From Symsagittifera roscoffensis (taxonomy: Eukaryota; Xenacoelomorpha; Acoela; Convolutidae), in the NCBI RefSeq assembly GCF_963678635.1, contig NC_087062.1, forward strand, positions 70,151,345 through 70,215,344: a stretch of 64,000 nucleotides of DNA. The letters are read 5' to 3'. Below are positions 46,850-58,665 of this stretch, piece after piece (the stretch's first letter is position 1; each line of letters starts with the position of its first letter). The position numbers were made by a program, and so were the translations under genes. The notes below the pieces were generated by a model. The model searched no databases. It saw only the letters and a list, made by a program, of their open reading frames with translations, and was not told the DNA's origin.

Positions 46850-47361
46850 AAGGGACTGCTCGACACCGGAGCGGTGTCAGTGTCATGCCCATAAGCACCC
46901 GGACTGACATGGGCTTTGATAGCTCGGTTCTGATTCCGACTAATATCAGATTGGCAGCGGCCAATTAGGGTGCAATATACGTGACTGGAAGGATCCCCAT
47001 CATTTCGCTGCAGCTAGGACAAAGGCATCTCTGGATGAGTTTCTTGGTCGTCGAGAATCTTGACGAGTCCGACCAGTTCATCCTAGGACGAAACTTTATG
47101 CGCAATTTCGATGTCACGATCGACCTCAACGACGGCTTGATACGGATCAAGGATCCGGAGAGGAAGTATGAAAAGAAACCCATTAATAAAATCCTGATTA
47201 ACCAAGCAAAGGTGCCAATTTTCCTAGATCGGAAGGTTAGGTTAAAACCAAATCAAGCTGTTTTAGCGAGGTTTAGAACGAGGAATTTGAATGAGCTTAG
47301 TAACAACAGACATGTGTGTCTGGTTCCTAACCCAAACAGTAAATCACGTTTTAAAATGTAG
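46850..47361 (+). pseudogene. Retropepsin (protease) remnant of gypsy element C
   Basis: The active site LLDTGA lies at 46856-46873. A stop follows within about ten codons, then the frame resumes and carries SFLVVENLDESDQFILGRNF and a FDVTIDLNDG end, the typical ILGRxF C-terminal part of gypsy proteases. The linker toward RT (RKVRLKPNQAVLARF) follows to 47361. RT, RNase H and integrase are not found downstream. In the family it cleaves Gag and Pol. Confidence 0.75.
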
Positions 47362-48359
47362 ACGACAAACAGAAATGGAATATATCAGTAACTCCAGTCT
47401 GGCAGAACGGGGAAGACCTGATGGGGATTTCGGCGGGAAAGCAGCCGAGCAAATTTGCGATCCAGCTGGCGAAAAAATTGGTGGCAGATGAATTAATGAA
47501 TACCATGCTGTCTCCGGTGAAGGTATCGCAAACTTCAAGGACTCTCGCTTCTGAAGAAACAAGTGCTAAATTTAAAAGTTAGTCTTCTATTTATTTAACT
47601 GCAATTTAACAGATACAATCACTATTATGAGATACAATCACTCTAAGCTTAGTTTTTGCTAAGATAAAACTCAAAAGAAAACTTTCACCCAGAAAAGTTT
47701 GCTCTCTGAGACATAAGAACTGTGTTTTTGTTGACAATTCTTATGGATAATACTTATTAATGTTGTTGTTTTCAGGCGTTGTACAACAAAAGTGCCCCCT
47801 TACGCCCTTACTTGCTTACAAGACATGTAGGAAAATAGTAAACCAGAAAGGACGTGATTTGAACTGCTTGGCTCGTTAAAGTGCATTTGTAATCCCGACC
47901 CTGGAAACCGGCCCTGGGGAAATTTGATGCATCAGTGGACCATTCTTTAGTTCTGCCGAATGCGATGATTTAGTAAGAAAGTCCTGGTTTATGTTGATTG
48001 TGATTGAACTATAAATGCCAATTTTTGATGAAAAGGTGGTCTTATAGATTATATAAATGCTTCAAAAATTGTGCTTTCTAAACTACGGCTATCTTCTGCT
48101 ATCAAACGTTTTAGTTGAAACTCACTCAGAACATTTTATGAAAGAGCTGCGTTAAAACTTGAAAGAGTTATTGATTTCTTGTTATAATTGAGTTTCAAAG
48201 CACTTTTTTGATTTCTAATTCTTATATGAAATTCTGAGCTTTCTTTTGAGCAGTCAGTTGTACCGCATCTAAGACCACCAGTGAGCTTGTCTTTTTTTGA
48301 ATCCGAAACAAGAAGAATCAATTTTTCTGCGCTCTTTTCAGACAAACAAGGCAAGCGTC
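47362..48359. other. Gene-free gap between element C and the SET/TNP2 transposon
   Basis: A short direct repeat, AGATACAATCACT, occurs at about 47610 and 47630. No gene is recognised. Confidence 0.4.
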
Positions 48360-49249
48360 CGTGATATTGTTGCATTAGATGGTCTCATTGCAAATAATTT
48401 GACCGGAGTGATGTTAGCCAAAAACCAGTTCAAATTTTGTTTGACTCTCGTTGGTTAGATCTCGAATATCGCTTGAAGTCTTCGAAAAACTTATTGAAAG
48501 TTCGCGAAAAAAATTTGAAAGTGTACGAGGACACAATACAGGAAAAACTGTCATTCCTACAGGATAACTGTGGAAGTTTCGGTTTATTTAACACAAAAGG
48601 GAAAAAATTGAAGCCCTGCTCAGAACCACTGTCATCTCCATTGGGTTTGCTTGTACATATACTTTTGGAATTGGAGAAAGAATATCGAGAATTTTCCATA
48701 ATGAGGGGTCAGTTAAGTTCAAAAGATGCTTTTTTGCTGGGTCCAATTCGTTTTGTGAATCATAGTTGCCAGCCGAACTGCGAAAATTTCATGGGTTACA
48801 GCTGTGGGCTGAAATATAGAACTGTTTGCTTAAAGGTAATCAGAAACATAAAAGTCAACAAAGAAATAACAGTGAAATACGGCGATGAATTCTTCGTAAA
48901 CAATGATCAATGCAAATGCCCTACTCATGAAAATCCTAAGAACAGTGAGCCGGAAGAAAAAAGAGCTGAGGAATTTGAAAGACCTTCAACTCAGAGATAT
49001 TAACCTCCTCAGCCCTGTATTTTAACCAATACAATCGCTAGTGAGTCTGTTCAAAATGAAGCCGGTCCACCAAAGATTTCCGAAGCTGAATGTTGTGACA
49101 CACAAATGCAATCGTTCAAAAACGTTGAAAAAAATCGAAAGCAAAAACATATGCTAAATAAACTAGAATCAACTGCAATCTTGCAACATTTTCATCGGCA
49201 AACTGTGAATTGCGAAGAAATACCACCATCAGAAGAAAGCGTTGTCTAA
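48360..49249 (+). pseudogene. SUV4-20 (KMT5)-like SET domain protein of a DNA transposon, broken
   Basis: The readable core (48437-49003) contains EYREFSIMRGQL, then FLLGPIRFVNHSCQPNCE (catalytic NHSC), then NKEITVKYGDEFF (catalytic Tyr) and a post-SET-like CKCPTHE. GPxxFINHxCxPNC with YGDxFF and CxCxxC is the SUV4-20/KMT5B-C type, whose members methylate histone H4K20; here the last post-SET Cys reads His. The N-terminal part (VRDIVALDGLIANNLTG, about 48360-48430) is in another frame. After a TAA at 49001-49003 the same frame stays open for 82 codons to 49249. It lies on the same strand just before a TNP2-like transposase. Host-gene fragment capture is the alternative to a true transposon gene. 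Confidence 0.65.
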
Positions 49250-49279
49250 GCTCCCGGAAACAGAACGATGATTGCGCAA

Positions 49280-50700
49280 AATTTTGAGCCGGAACAGATA
49301 ACAGATATTTTGAGGCTGAAAACGTCTGCTCTGATAATTTTCCAATTTCCGAAAGTGAGTCAGAAGACTCAGGCACCAAAAATAGGAATTTATCTTTGCA
49401 ATCATCATCAAGGGGCTTCAAGTTTAGTTCAGGGATTATAAGCGAGACATCATATGTAACTATTCAAACTTCAACAGTTTCGCTCATGTCAATTGTTGCG
49501 AAACATTGTGAGTCAGATCAGTTGCTGCTGGATCTAATCAAAAGTGAGAAATTAATGCACGGAGAAAAGAGCGCACCAGCACCAGAACGAATCAAAACAA
49601 TGGTGAGTAAAGCCGCCGAAGAAGAAATCTTCCTTCACGAAAAAGAGAAATATGCTAATAGTGAGGTCATTTTCTGAAATTTTTCAATAGTCTCGTTCAG
49701 CAAGTGCAAGAAAACGTTGATGTTATAATGGCTTACTCGAGCTCGAATTCACACACTGATCTCAAACTGGAACCTATAGTGGAGGAAGAAACAATGAGAA
49801 TTCGTCTGAAATTAAACGATGGGGCCAAAGTTAGGGGTTCTCACCGTGAGTCTGCCTACCCTGTGTGGATAGCGTGTGCTGACCTGCCACCCAAACGTAG
49901 GTCTTCTTTTGCTAATATTACTTTATGTGCCCTATGGTGTGGATTTGAATTTAGTGATTGGGATTTCGTATTTAACTACTTAAAAAACGAAATCAGCCAG
50001 CCAGCTCAAATAGTTCACGAGAACCGAAAATATGACCTGAAGTTCACAACAACTATGCTGATAGCTGATCTTACATGCAGTTCGCAATTGCTGAAAATTA
50101 AGCAGTTCAATGGATACTATAAAGCATATGTTCATAGTTATTCACACAAAGAAAAAATTGTAATGCGAGATCCCAGCAAACATACACACCACTCATCAAA
50201 CCTAGGTGACCCCGAACTTGAGACTCGTGGTATTCGATGGGCCTCAACATTGTTTGTGATGATCGAAAACTTGCCACTAAGTAGCCCAATTAACACGATG
50301 CACCAAGCACTGAATGGTGTTGCCTGCGATTTTCTGAAAATTTTATGTGAAACTTTAAGCTGTGTACCTGAAGTAGACCCTTGGATTAAAGATGTCTCGC
50401 TCCCATCTGACTTCACCCGCGCTTTACGTCCTCGTAGTAGACTTAGTGTTTTTAAGGCCTCTGAGTTGAAAGATTTTCTGCTCTACTGAGCATCAAGGAA
50501 ACCATCGAGACTTGAGTTACATAGTTTATGCACTCAGGTCTCTTTATGAATCAGACCATCAAGCTGATCTTTGTGGCGTTTTATTGAAAGCAGCGTGTCG
50601 AAACCTCTCAAACAAGTACCCAACTCGTGTATGCAGAACAGGCCAGTAAACTCGAGCTTCTTGGTTGAATAGTTGAAAAAACTTCCCGTCGAAAAATGAA
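49280..50700 (+). pseudogene. CACTA/EnSpm-like (TNP2) transposase, copy 1, C-terminus deleted
   Basis: An acidic Ser/Glu region (about 49310-49430, SESESEDSGTKN) leads into 49396-49677. The main open frame 49704-50489 (261 codons) reads PVWIACADLPPKRR, WCGFEFSDWDFVFNYLKNEI, ADLTCSSQLLKIKQFNGYY, then RGIRWAS and PINTMHQALNGVACDFLKIL. This is the order seen in TNP2-type transposases: an acidic/helical segment, xxFNGYxxC-like, then a D/MHxxxxG block. After a stop at 50487-50489 the homology continues in another frame (DLSYIVYALRSLYESDHQAD) to about 50628. There, compared with copy 2, ~525 bp is missing. The first catalytic region is partly outside the readable frames. Transposition of its element is the family role. 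Confidence 0.65.
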
Positions 50701-51533
50701 GAAACTGAACACTATCAAATGTAAGTTAATTCGTTTTAAAGATCTGATTTATTTCATTAAAATGATGTCTCACTTTGAGCTTGATACAAGTATCAGTTCC
50801 TTTCGTAATTGAGTGTTTTTCTTGGTCTTTTGATACAAACACTACAAGTCGGCGCAAAATGAAAGGCAATAACTACAGAAATAATTTTCAATGACAATTT
50901 CAAGAGCAACGTGATTTAAAAAGAATTTTTTTTCAGCTTAGCATCAAAAACGAGGCATCAAACGACTAGTGCTGAGCGAAATTAGACCATTTTGTTCTAG
51001 AGTATCTCGCGTTCGCTTGCTCTTTTAAACTTTTTTTTGGTTAATTCAGTGCGCTTAAAGTTCTAAACAAATATTCGAACTTAAAAAAACTGAAGCTTCA
51101 AGGTTCTTTTTGATCATCCCGGTTGGGCAGTTGACCAATCAATTTTTTTAACCAAAATTTGAAAGAGCATTTAAGAGCGTTAATTTAAGCTAATAAAAAA
51201 ATTATCGCAGCTAAATAGCAGAAAAATATATCATCTGTTTCTTAAGGCATTTTGAACATGTAGCTTTGATCGTAATGTAACGTTTTTTAAGCATTATTGT
51301 TTTTAGCCTGGCATCAAATTGCTAAAGTTCTAGAAAAAAGTATGCCGCGCGGTGCTAGAGTGGGCTGCATGCGATTGCTCACCTATCAAGTTCTTTCTTT
51401 TTTTCAGTCCGCTGAACATTTTTTTACAAATTTTGGAACGTGAAAAAAATTGCTCGACGGTTTTGTTAGAGAATCTTCCATGCCCGCTGTCTTGTCGAGA
51501 AAGGATACCAATTTGAGGTTGTTCGCCTCTTTC

Positions 51534-51980
51534 GAAGCAAGATTTGTGCGGCTTGAGCGGTTTTTTTAGACGATTGCGGTGAAAATCTTGCTTCAAATTG
51601 AGGGTTTTGAGCGGTTTTTGATCGATTTATAAAAAATTACGCTCAAAAACCGCTCAAAAATTGAGCGATTTTTTAGACAATTCTGCTCAACATCTTGCTT
51701 CTATATGAGCGATTTGTGCGGTTTTTGAACGGTTTTTCTAATAAAACCACACAAAAACCGCGCAAGATTTGAACGGTTTTTGAGCGGTTTATCTGAAAAA
51801 ACCGCTCAAAAACCGCGCAAGATTTGAACGGTTTTTTTAAGATAAACCGCTCAAAACCGTTCAAATCTTGCGCAGTTTTTGAGCGTTTGTTTTTCTAGAT
51901 AAACCGTTCAAAAACCTCTCATTTTGAAGCAAGATTTTGAGCGTAATTGTCTAAGAAACCGCTCAAATCTTGCTTCAAAT
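51534..51980. repeat. Cluster of inverted TTGAGCGGTTTTT motifs, copy 1
   Basis: Within ~450 bp the motif TTGAGCGGTTTTT or its reverse complement AAAAACCGCTCAA occurs about fifteen times in both orientations, with AAGCAAGATTT/AAATCTTGCTT pairs at the edges. Many overlapping hairpins are possible. Subterminal motif clusters in both orientations are typical of CACTA ends, and this one lies ~0.6-1 kb after a TNP2-like transposase. The transposase-binding role is inference. Confidence 0.75.
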
Positions 51981-52174
51981 TAGGTGAAAATCTCGACTCG
52001 GGTTGGAAAAGAAAAACAATGTCCTCATAAAAAATACTTGAATGTTTCAGAACTAAATCAGAACTACATACACAGAGAAGAAAAAAATTTGATCCAGTAG
52101 CAATAGACGATGTTTCCGTAACTTAGGGCATTCAGATGCGCAAATTAAATGTTAAAAAACAATGTAAAAATGCC

Positions 52175-52790
52175 TCAGAATCTCCGGCAAGCTACATCAA
52201 GGCGGAGATTGTCTTCTACTATCGTTCCACGTGCAACCTTTCTATTCTCAATCAGCGGAACAAGCACGCGTTCTATTGACATCTTCACACAAGCTCTGAG
52301 ACTGCAGGTTACCAGGTGATCAGTGTGATTTGTTTCTCCACGCTCACAAGTCAGAGAAATGCCTTTGCTACCCAAGCTATGGGCACTTGATGTTGAAGTA
52401 CCATTAGGGGGAGCAAACTGATACTGCGTTTCATATCATCATCTATTTCTGTATGAATCTCTACAAAAACTCCTTTGAAGTCTGTCGGTTGTCAACTAAA
52501 AACTCTTTATTCCCTATCTCGTGGTGGTAGTTGTCAAAACCCATTTTGACAAGGATGACTTCGTTCAGTTTTCTTGTCAGCCTTTTACAAATTTTATTGA
52601 ACTGTTTTCTACTTCTCACAGGGCGGATGATTTTTTTCTGATGATCACCTCTTCTGGAGCTCTTCGAAAGCAATGTTCCTTTCCACTTCGCTCAGGTTTC
52701 TGCCCAGAAAACGATTGATAACTTCATTATGTTTTGTGTCCGTAGGTTCCAGGATCTGCTCGTACCCTTCAATGGTTCCTATAAGGAAAA
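52175..52790 (-). pseudogene. Unrecognised minus-strand coding remnant, copy 1
   Basis: Read leftward, pieces in different frames include EGYEQILEPTDTKHNEVINR and RFLGRNLSEVERNIAFEELQ (about 52770-52650), then FNKICKRLTRKLNEVILVK (about 52590-52530), then LTCERGETNHTDHLVTCSL and IERVLVPLIENRKVARGTIV (about 52350-52200). The amino-acid composition looks like real protein rather than shadow, but I do not recognise a family. A stop or frame change separates each piece. A near-identical copy lies at 59859-60470. Confidence 0.4.
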
Positions 52791-55685
52791 ACAGAGACTT
52801 TGAATAAATTCTGTAAGATCAACAGCAGCAAGGTTTGACTCTGACTGGGCAACTTTCTCCAGAGCCATAAGTTATTGACACCATTTGTCTACTTGCTTTC
52901 AAGAAACGTTTGTTTGAAACCTTCCTTTTCAATCACTGCATCCCTCCCAAGTGAGACTGCTCCTCGGTGATCGTATTATTATCGGTTTCGGAAAAAGTGC
53001 TTCTTCTTTTTTCAGAGGGTTCCCCCTTTTTAACTCTAAACAACTTAACACCGTCCAATCTCACCCCCTACTTTTTGTTGCCTTAGCAAATTAACATCGC
53101 TACATTTTGAAACCATTTGACTTAACACAATTTTAATTTAAAATGAAAAGGAAACTTACTTCAAAGGGGACTTCTGTAAACATCAAAGAATTAAAAGAGA
53201 TCAATTTTAGCCATTTTAAGCCAGACAATTTCGCGCTACTTAATTCGCGTAAGTTTTGAAAAGAAAATACTTGCAAATCATTTCAATGGATCGTTACAAA
53301 CCGAAATGAAATGGCCTTGCCAATATTTTCAATGAATCATTCCAATATGAAGCAAATACCAGCAAAAGTTCAATGAACTTCAAAAGCCCGCAAATAATTA
53401 GATGTCCTTTGACTAATATGGCCTAATTTTCCAGACATTTTCAGCCGGTATAAAAATTTAAAAAACGTTTGACCAATGCCAAAAGTCTAAAAATCAATAT
53501 TTTTTAGGATCATACTCGAACTTGAACTTAGTTACGTTTCCGGGACTCTGCAAGGAAACATCTTTTCAAAAAAAGCTGACAACATTTAGGTAGGATTAAA
53601 ATTAGATATTTAAAAATACGAAAGAATGAACAAAAATGAGACAAAATTTTCAATGGTTTAACCCAAACTAGATAACGCTCTGAAAAAATACAAATCAGTT
53701 TTGTCTTGGTAAAGGACATCATGTTTTGTACTCTTTCATTTAAGACTCCATACATTTTCTTTTTTCTTTTTTGTGAACTAATGGCCACTCGATGCATCAA
53801 AAAAATTGAGTTTTTGTACGGAAGCGTTTTTTTTTGCAGGCTGTCCACTACTTTCCACAAATTGTGGTGGGCTCCGGGTAGTGATATTTAGGTAGGTTAA
53901 GATAAGAGTTAAGAAATTCGTACAACATTAATTTTATTACTGAAATCACTAGGTGTTAAAATGTAAGTTGTTAAACTGGAAAATAGGAGTTGAATTGAGG
54001 TGACTTCAGATTGTTTAGTAGTGAAATGACTAGGTGTTAAAATTTACGGTGTTAAACTGTATGGTATTGAACTTCAGAACACCAAAAAACTTCAAGTCGT
54101 TGATTATAAAAAACCTAAAAATCATAACGAGTAAATATCAACAGCATCAATTGTATAGGCGGTGGATTACAAGCATATTGGAACCAGTTCAAACCAATTA
54201 TTTATTATATCCAATCATATTCTTCATAATTATCTCTGTACAATACTTAGAACTAACCAATCATGATTCATGATTAAAACTTACAATAAATATTAAGGCT
54301 GAAACTATTTACAGTTTCAGCAAGAGAAGATTAAATTTAACTTAACAAACAGTTGTTCTTTCTTGAATCTAACCTCGCGACAATACCAGTATATACTAGA
54401 TCTATCGAGACTACGAATTATAAGAGTAAGATAAGGATCGGTATTAGACTAAGATGTTGCACGAATCTATCCGGCTGAAAATAAGATAGCGTGACAAACA
54501 GACTGTGTACCGTATCCAAAACTTCTCTGCGAAAAAGCCACCCCGGACTTAAACTCAAAATACTGTAACAATAAACATAGAATTAGAAAGAAAAACGCAA
54601 TTTATATAGCAAAACAGAATCAACATACAGTTCAAAAAGTTTCAAACAAAGCCAGAATAAACATACAGTTCAAAAATTGCCAAACAAAGCCAAGTGTCAG
54701 TTGAAAAAGAGTCGATGCACGCAAGGAAAAAGCAAAAAATTTATTTGTTTGAAAAAAGCGTCAATTTTGAATTTCGAAGAAAAAATAGATGGCCTGAAAT
54801 CTTTTTGAAATTTAGAACAATTAATAATTCACGCTTTTTTGATAAAATGAACAGGGTGTGAAAAAATAGGATCAATCAGAAAACTTTTTAATTTGCTGAG
54901 ATATCTGAAATGAATTTCCGCTTTCGAAACTAGAAACTGATCACGCTTTTCGTGACCTTTACAATTTAGCTGTTCGATAGTGGAGTTTAATTTCCTTTTA
55001 ACAAAATAAATGAACTGAATTGAAAAGAAATCAAAGTCAAACCTTAGTAAGTTTAAGCCTGAAAATATTTTAAGACTTTTCCTGAAAAAAGAATCAACAC
55101 GACCTATAAAACAGTGTGAGTTACATTCATCGATTCTTAATACACTGAAGGAAAACAAAAAAAAAATGAATTATCCATTTTCAAAGTTCGAATTTTGTGG
55201 AATACAACTTCAGCGCATATCGAACTTCGAATGGATCAGCGACGAGACCAGCCGCAATTTGCATACCCTGTAGTATTTAACACGTTTAACTAAATCACGA
55301 ATTCCCTATTGGGAACCAATATTTATTAATTCTGACTTGGATCTTTCATAATTGGCCGGGATCAACAGATATTTCGTTTTGAAGTCTATAAATTATGATG
55401 CACTTTTGAAACGAGAAGTCAATCCCGTTTTTACTAATAGAAAATCGTAAGGTGACTTCATTTTAGCAAATGAATTTAAATTGAATTTCAAAAGAAAACA
55501 GTCAAACTGCGGAACACCATACTTGAGAGTGAACAATTTCCAGAGAAATGGTTTTTTCAGAGAAGACAAAAAAATCAACATTGTTTAGAAAAAAATTGTC
55601 TTTTAAACTAGGACTCCTTTTGAGAAGTGTGCATAAGTTTACTGACTTTTAAAACATAGCCAACAGACAGTTGGAAGAGTCAGAA
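52791..55685. other. Duplicated sequence without supported gene
   Basis: A minus-strand frame at 53528-53860 is open in both copies, but the copies are recent duplicates and the product is low-complexity and hydrophobic, so it is not evidence of a gene. The 54950-55070 part is the counterpart of the hairpin at 62675-62819 and lacks its left arm. Confidence 0.4.
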
Positions 55686-56262
55686 TTTAGCAGGTTCAGA
55701 CCGTTGGGACCAGAATATGGTATGCTCAGACCGCGTGGACCAGAAAATACTATGTTCAGACCGTGTGGACTGAGTGAATCCGCTTTCAGACCATTTGAAC
55801 CCAAAAATCCGGATTCAGACCGTTTGAATCCGGTTTCAGACCGTGTGGACCGAAGGAATCCGGTTTATGATCGTGTGGACCAACAAAATCCGGTTTCAGA
55901 CCATGTGGATCGAAGGAATCCGGTTTCAGATCAAGTGGACAGCAAAATCCGATTTCAGACCGTGTGGACCGAATGAATCCAGTTTCAGAACATGTGGACC
56001 GACAGAATCCTGATTCAGACCATGTAGACCAAAAAAATCCGGATTCAGACCGCGTGGACCGGAGGAGTCTGACTTAGACCGTGTGGACGTGTGCAACAAT
56101 GGAATCCTAGTTCAGACCGTGTGGACCAAAAAATCCGGATTCAGACCATGTGGACCGATTGAATCCGATTTCAGACCATGTAGACCGACAGAATCCTGAT
56201 TATTCACACCGTGTGAACCACAGAAATTCGGATTCATACCGCGTACACCGACTTTCATACCG
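55686..56262. repeat. 30-bp minisatellite, about 19 units, copy 1
   Basis: Units follow TTCAGACCGTGTGGACCGAA plus a GGAATCCGG-type end, mostly 30 bp. Because 30 is a multiple of three, long frames of a ten-residue repeat appear (xDRVDRRNPV-like). These are by-products unless a flanking gene is shown. Confidence 0.85.
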
Positions 56263-56888
56263 CGGACCTTATATTCAGACATAGCAGACTTAAGTTCAGA
56301 TTATAACGACTTATGTTCAGACTTTTCAGAACTGGCTTCAGACTTTGCAGACGTATGTTCAGCCTCTGCAGACTTGTATCTTGACTTTGCAGGCTTATGT
56401 TCGGACTTTGCGGATTTTGACCTGTGTGGCGACTATAAGTTTCCGGTCCCGTGCGGATCGATTCAGATTTTGCAGACGTTATGCTCAGACTTTGCAGACC
56501 TATGTTCATATTTAGGTTCAGATTTTGCAGACTATGATCAGATTTGGCAGACTTATTTCCAGACTTTGCAGACTTATGTTCAGACTATGAAGACTTATGC
56601 TTAGACTATGCAAACTTTGACTTGCGTGGTATCTATGAACTTTCGGTCCCCACTCGGATCGAATCAGACTTTATGTTCAGACTTTGCAGACTTATGTTCA
56701 GACTTTGCAGACTTTTGTTCAGACTTTGCAAACTTATGTTCAGACTTTGCAAACTTATGTTCAGTTTTTGCAAACTTATGTTCAGACTTTGCAGACTTCT
56801 TATATTCAGCTTTTGCAGACTAATGTTCAGACTTTGCGGACTTATGTATAGACTTTGCAGACTTTGATCTGCGTGGTGACTATGAATT
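56263..56888. repeat. 21-bp minisatellite of TTCAGACTTTGCAGACTTATG
   Basis: Irregular at first, then about ten near-perfect 21-bp units at 56660-56870. The unit shares TTCAGAC with the neighbouring 30-bp unit. Period 21 also opens repeat-coded frames on both strands (LMFRLCR-like), not counted as genes. Confidence 0.85.
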
Positions 56889-56890
56889 TT

Positions 56891-57110
56891 GAACATAAAA
56901 CCACGGCCTCGACCCAGTAAAAAAAAAGACTACTTTTAAAAAACTCAACTTTCAATTTTTGGAAAAAAAAAATAGGTCTAATGCAAGTCTGAACATAAAA
57001 CCACGGCCACGGCCCGGGCAATGAACGCAAGTGAACAGAAAAAAAATGGACTTCCTTTTTGAAAAAAAACCAACTTTCAATTTTTCGAAAAAAAAAAATT
57101 AGGTCTAATG
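56891..57110. repeat. 100-bp tandem duplication
   Basis: Two copies start GAACATAAAACCACGGCC at 56891 and 56991 and share CAACTTTCAATTTTT and TAGGTCTAATGC. No coding content. Confidence 0.75.
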
Positions 57111-57435
57111 CTCTTTGAATTTCCAAAAAAAATTGACGATTGACACTTTTTTGATAAAACTAACCCAATTTGAGCAAACTGGATCAATAGGTATGCTTGG
57201 AATTTCGCATACACAAGTAAAAATAAGACCGAGAAAAACTGAATGAGTAAATCTTTGAGTCTACATAATTGATGTGACGTAATTAGCTTGCGTCATAATT
57301 AGCTGTACTTCATAAGCCAATTATGACGCATAAGCAGTACCAGTCAACCTCAAAACAATAGAAGTTTACCAAATAACATGCCTCAATTTATTGAGCGGAC
57401 GCATTTTAACTAGTATACGAAAAAGTTCATTTAAA
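57111..57435. other. Gene-free sequence with a short inverted repeat
   Basis: TTGCGTCATAATTAGC and GCCAATTATGACGCATAA at about 57290-57331 form a small imperfect hairpin. Otherwise nothing is seen. Confidence 0.4.
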
Positions 57436-57513
57436 GCATCCGACCCTGCCCAGGTTCGAACCCTCTTAATTTCTTGCGGGTCTCCTGCCCTACCTCTACG
57501 CTACAGATCCATG
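57436..57513 (-). ncRNA. tRNA-like sequence, minus strand
   Basis: On the minus strand TAGCGTAGAGGTAGGGC (57503-57487) fits an A box and GGGTTCGAACCTG (57463-57451) a B box with TTCGAAC. I could not pair a full acceptor stem, so I call it a tRNA-derived SINE or tRNA pseudogene rather than a working tRNA. Confidence 0.4.
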
Positions 57514-57722
57514 ATACCAAGAAGCTAAAGCGCTATTTGTAATATAATAGTCTGTGTTAAAATCCTTAGCATTAGGTGAACTTCGTAGCTGGTTATTGAT
57601 CAAAATGAAGACTTTCAAAAAGAACACATTTTGTCGCAACAATATTTGCGACTTAAGTTGGAAAAAAAGATAGTTCATATTATAACACAAGCTTTGCTTG
57701 TGTAAACAAGGGAAATGAACTG

Positions 57723-58665
57723 AAACCATCGAGACTTGAGTTACATAGCTTATTCACTCAGGTCTCTTTACGAATCAGACCATCACGCTGATCTTTGTGG
57801 CGTTTTATTGAAAGCAGCGTGTTGAACCTCTCAAACAAGTACCCCATGAGGGGATTTGATTCTAATAATTTCCATCATCTGAGGCATCTTTCGTGGCAAT
57901 GTAAGACATTTGGTCCTCTTTGGACGACTTCAGCAACCCAATTTGAGTCAGCCAATCATCACTTGGTTCGACCTTTAACAGGAACTGTTAATACCTGTAG
58001 ACTTCTAGTGCAACGTTATATCAGAAATAAACTGTTGCATCAGAAATAAACTCCGATTGAACGCGATCCCTTGCGGAGTTTCACCAGCGAGCTTTTGAGC
58101 AAACCATTCCGCGGCAACGATGCCTACTCCATGAAAGATACTCCGCTTCTAATTGAGTTGAAAAAAGTTTTCCTTCAGCCCGTTTCTTCTGTCGCAGCCA
58201 GGGTGATTTACATTGATAGCATGAGCTATTCATGATCAAGTTAATAGTTTTGTCGAATTACAAGATGGAAAAGTGGGCCAAACTCATTGCTTTTTTGACG
58301 ATGAGGAAATTAGGTTTGCGTTCGAGGTGTTCGAAATAGTTGATGTTGTCAGATTAAATTTAGATGAACTCGTGTATGCAGAACAGGCCAGTAAACTCGA
58401 GCCTCTTGGTTGAATAGTTGAAAAAACTTCCCGTCGAAAAATGAAGAAACTGAACAGTATCAAATGCAAGTTAATTCGTTTTAAAGATCTGATTTATTTC
58501 ATTAAAATGATGTCTCACTTTGAGCTTGTTTTCGTAATTGAGTGTTTTTCTTGGTCTTTTGATACAAACACTACACGTCGGCGCAAAATGAAAGGCAATA
58601 ACTACAGAACTATTTTTTTCAGCATAGCATCAAAAACGAGGCATCAAACGACTAGTGCTGAGCGA
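57723..58665 (+). pseudogene. TNP2-like transposase C-terminal part, copy 2
   Basis: After a frame matching copy 1 (SYIAYSLRSLYESDHHADLC) a one-base deletion near 57829 ends it. The next frame (57795-58049) reads NNFHHLRHLSWQCKTFGPLW, then TTSATQFESANHHLVRPLTG and RLLVQRYIRNKLL. An HxxxHL...xxGPLWxxSxxxFExxNxxL block is the C-terminal signature of animal TNP2-type transposases. Further pieces (FVELQDGKVGQTHCFFDDEE, near 58250-58310, and a basic end at 58441-58560) continue the protein in other frames. The N-terminal half is missing from this copy. Confidence 0.65.

Larger units (their letters stand above)
50499..57722. repeat. Tandem segmental duplication, copy 1 (~7.2 kb)
   Basis: From GAAACCATCGAGACTTGAG onward this block matches the sequence from 57723 to the window end, with copies offset by 7224 bp at the start and 7755 bp at the minisatellite. 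The difference is mainly the ~525 bp that copy 1 lacks near 50628. Contents in order: transposase C-terminus, clustered GAGCGG motifs, unrecognised minus-strand remnants, 30-bp and 21-bp minisatellites, and a tRNA-like sequence. Confidence 0.9.

Noticed and set aside
53528-53860. Minus-strand 110-codon frame, also present near 61151-61477
   Set aside because: Conservation between recent segmental copies is not selection. The product is Lys/Phe/Leu-rich, and copy 2 has a frame change.
55671-56896. Repeat-coded frames on both strands (ten- and seven-residue repeats)
   Set aside because: Periods of 30 and 21 bp open frames automatically. No flanking conserved domain or start context supports a gene.
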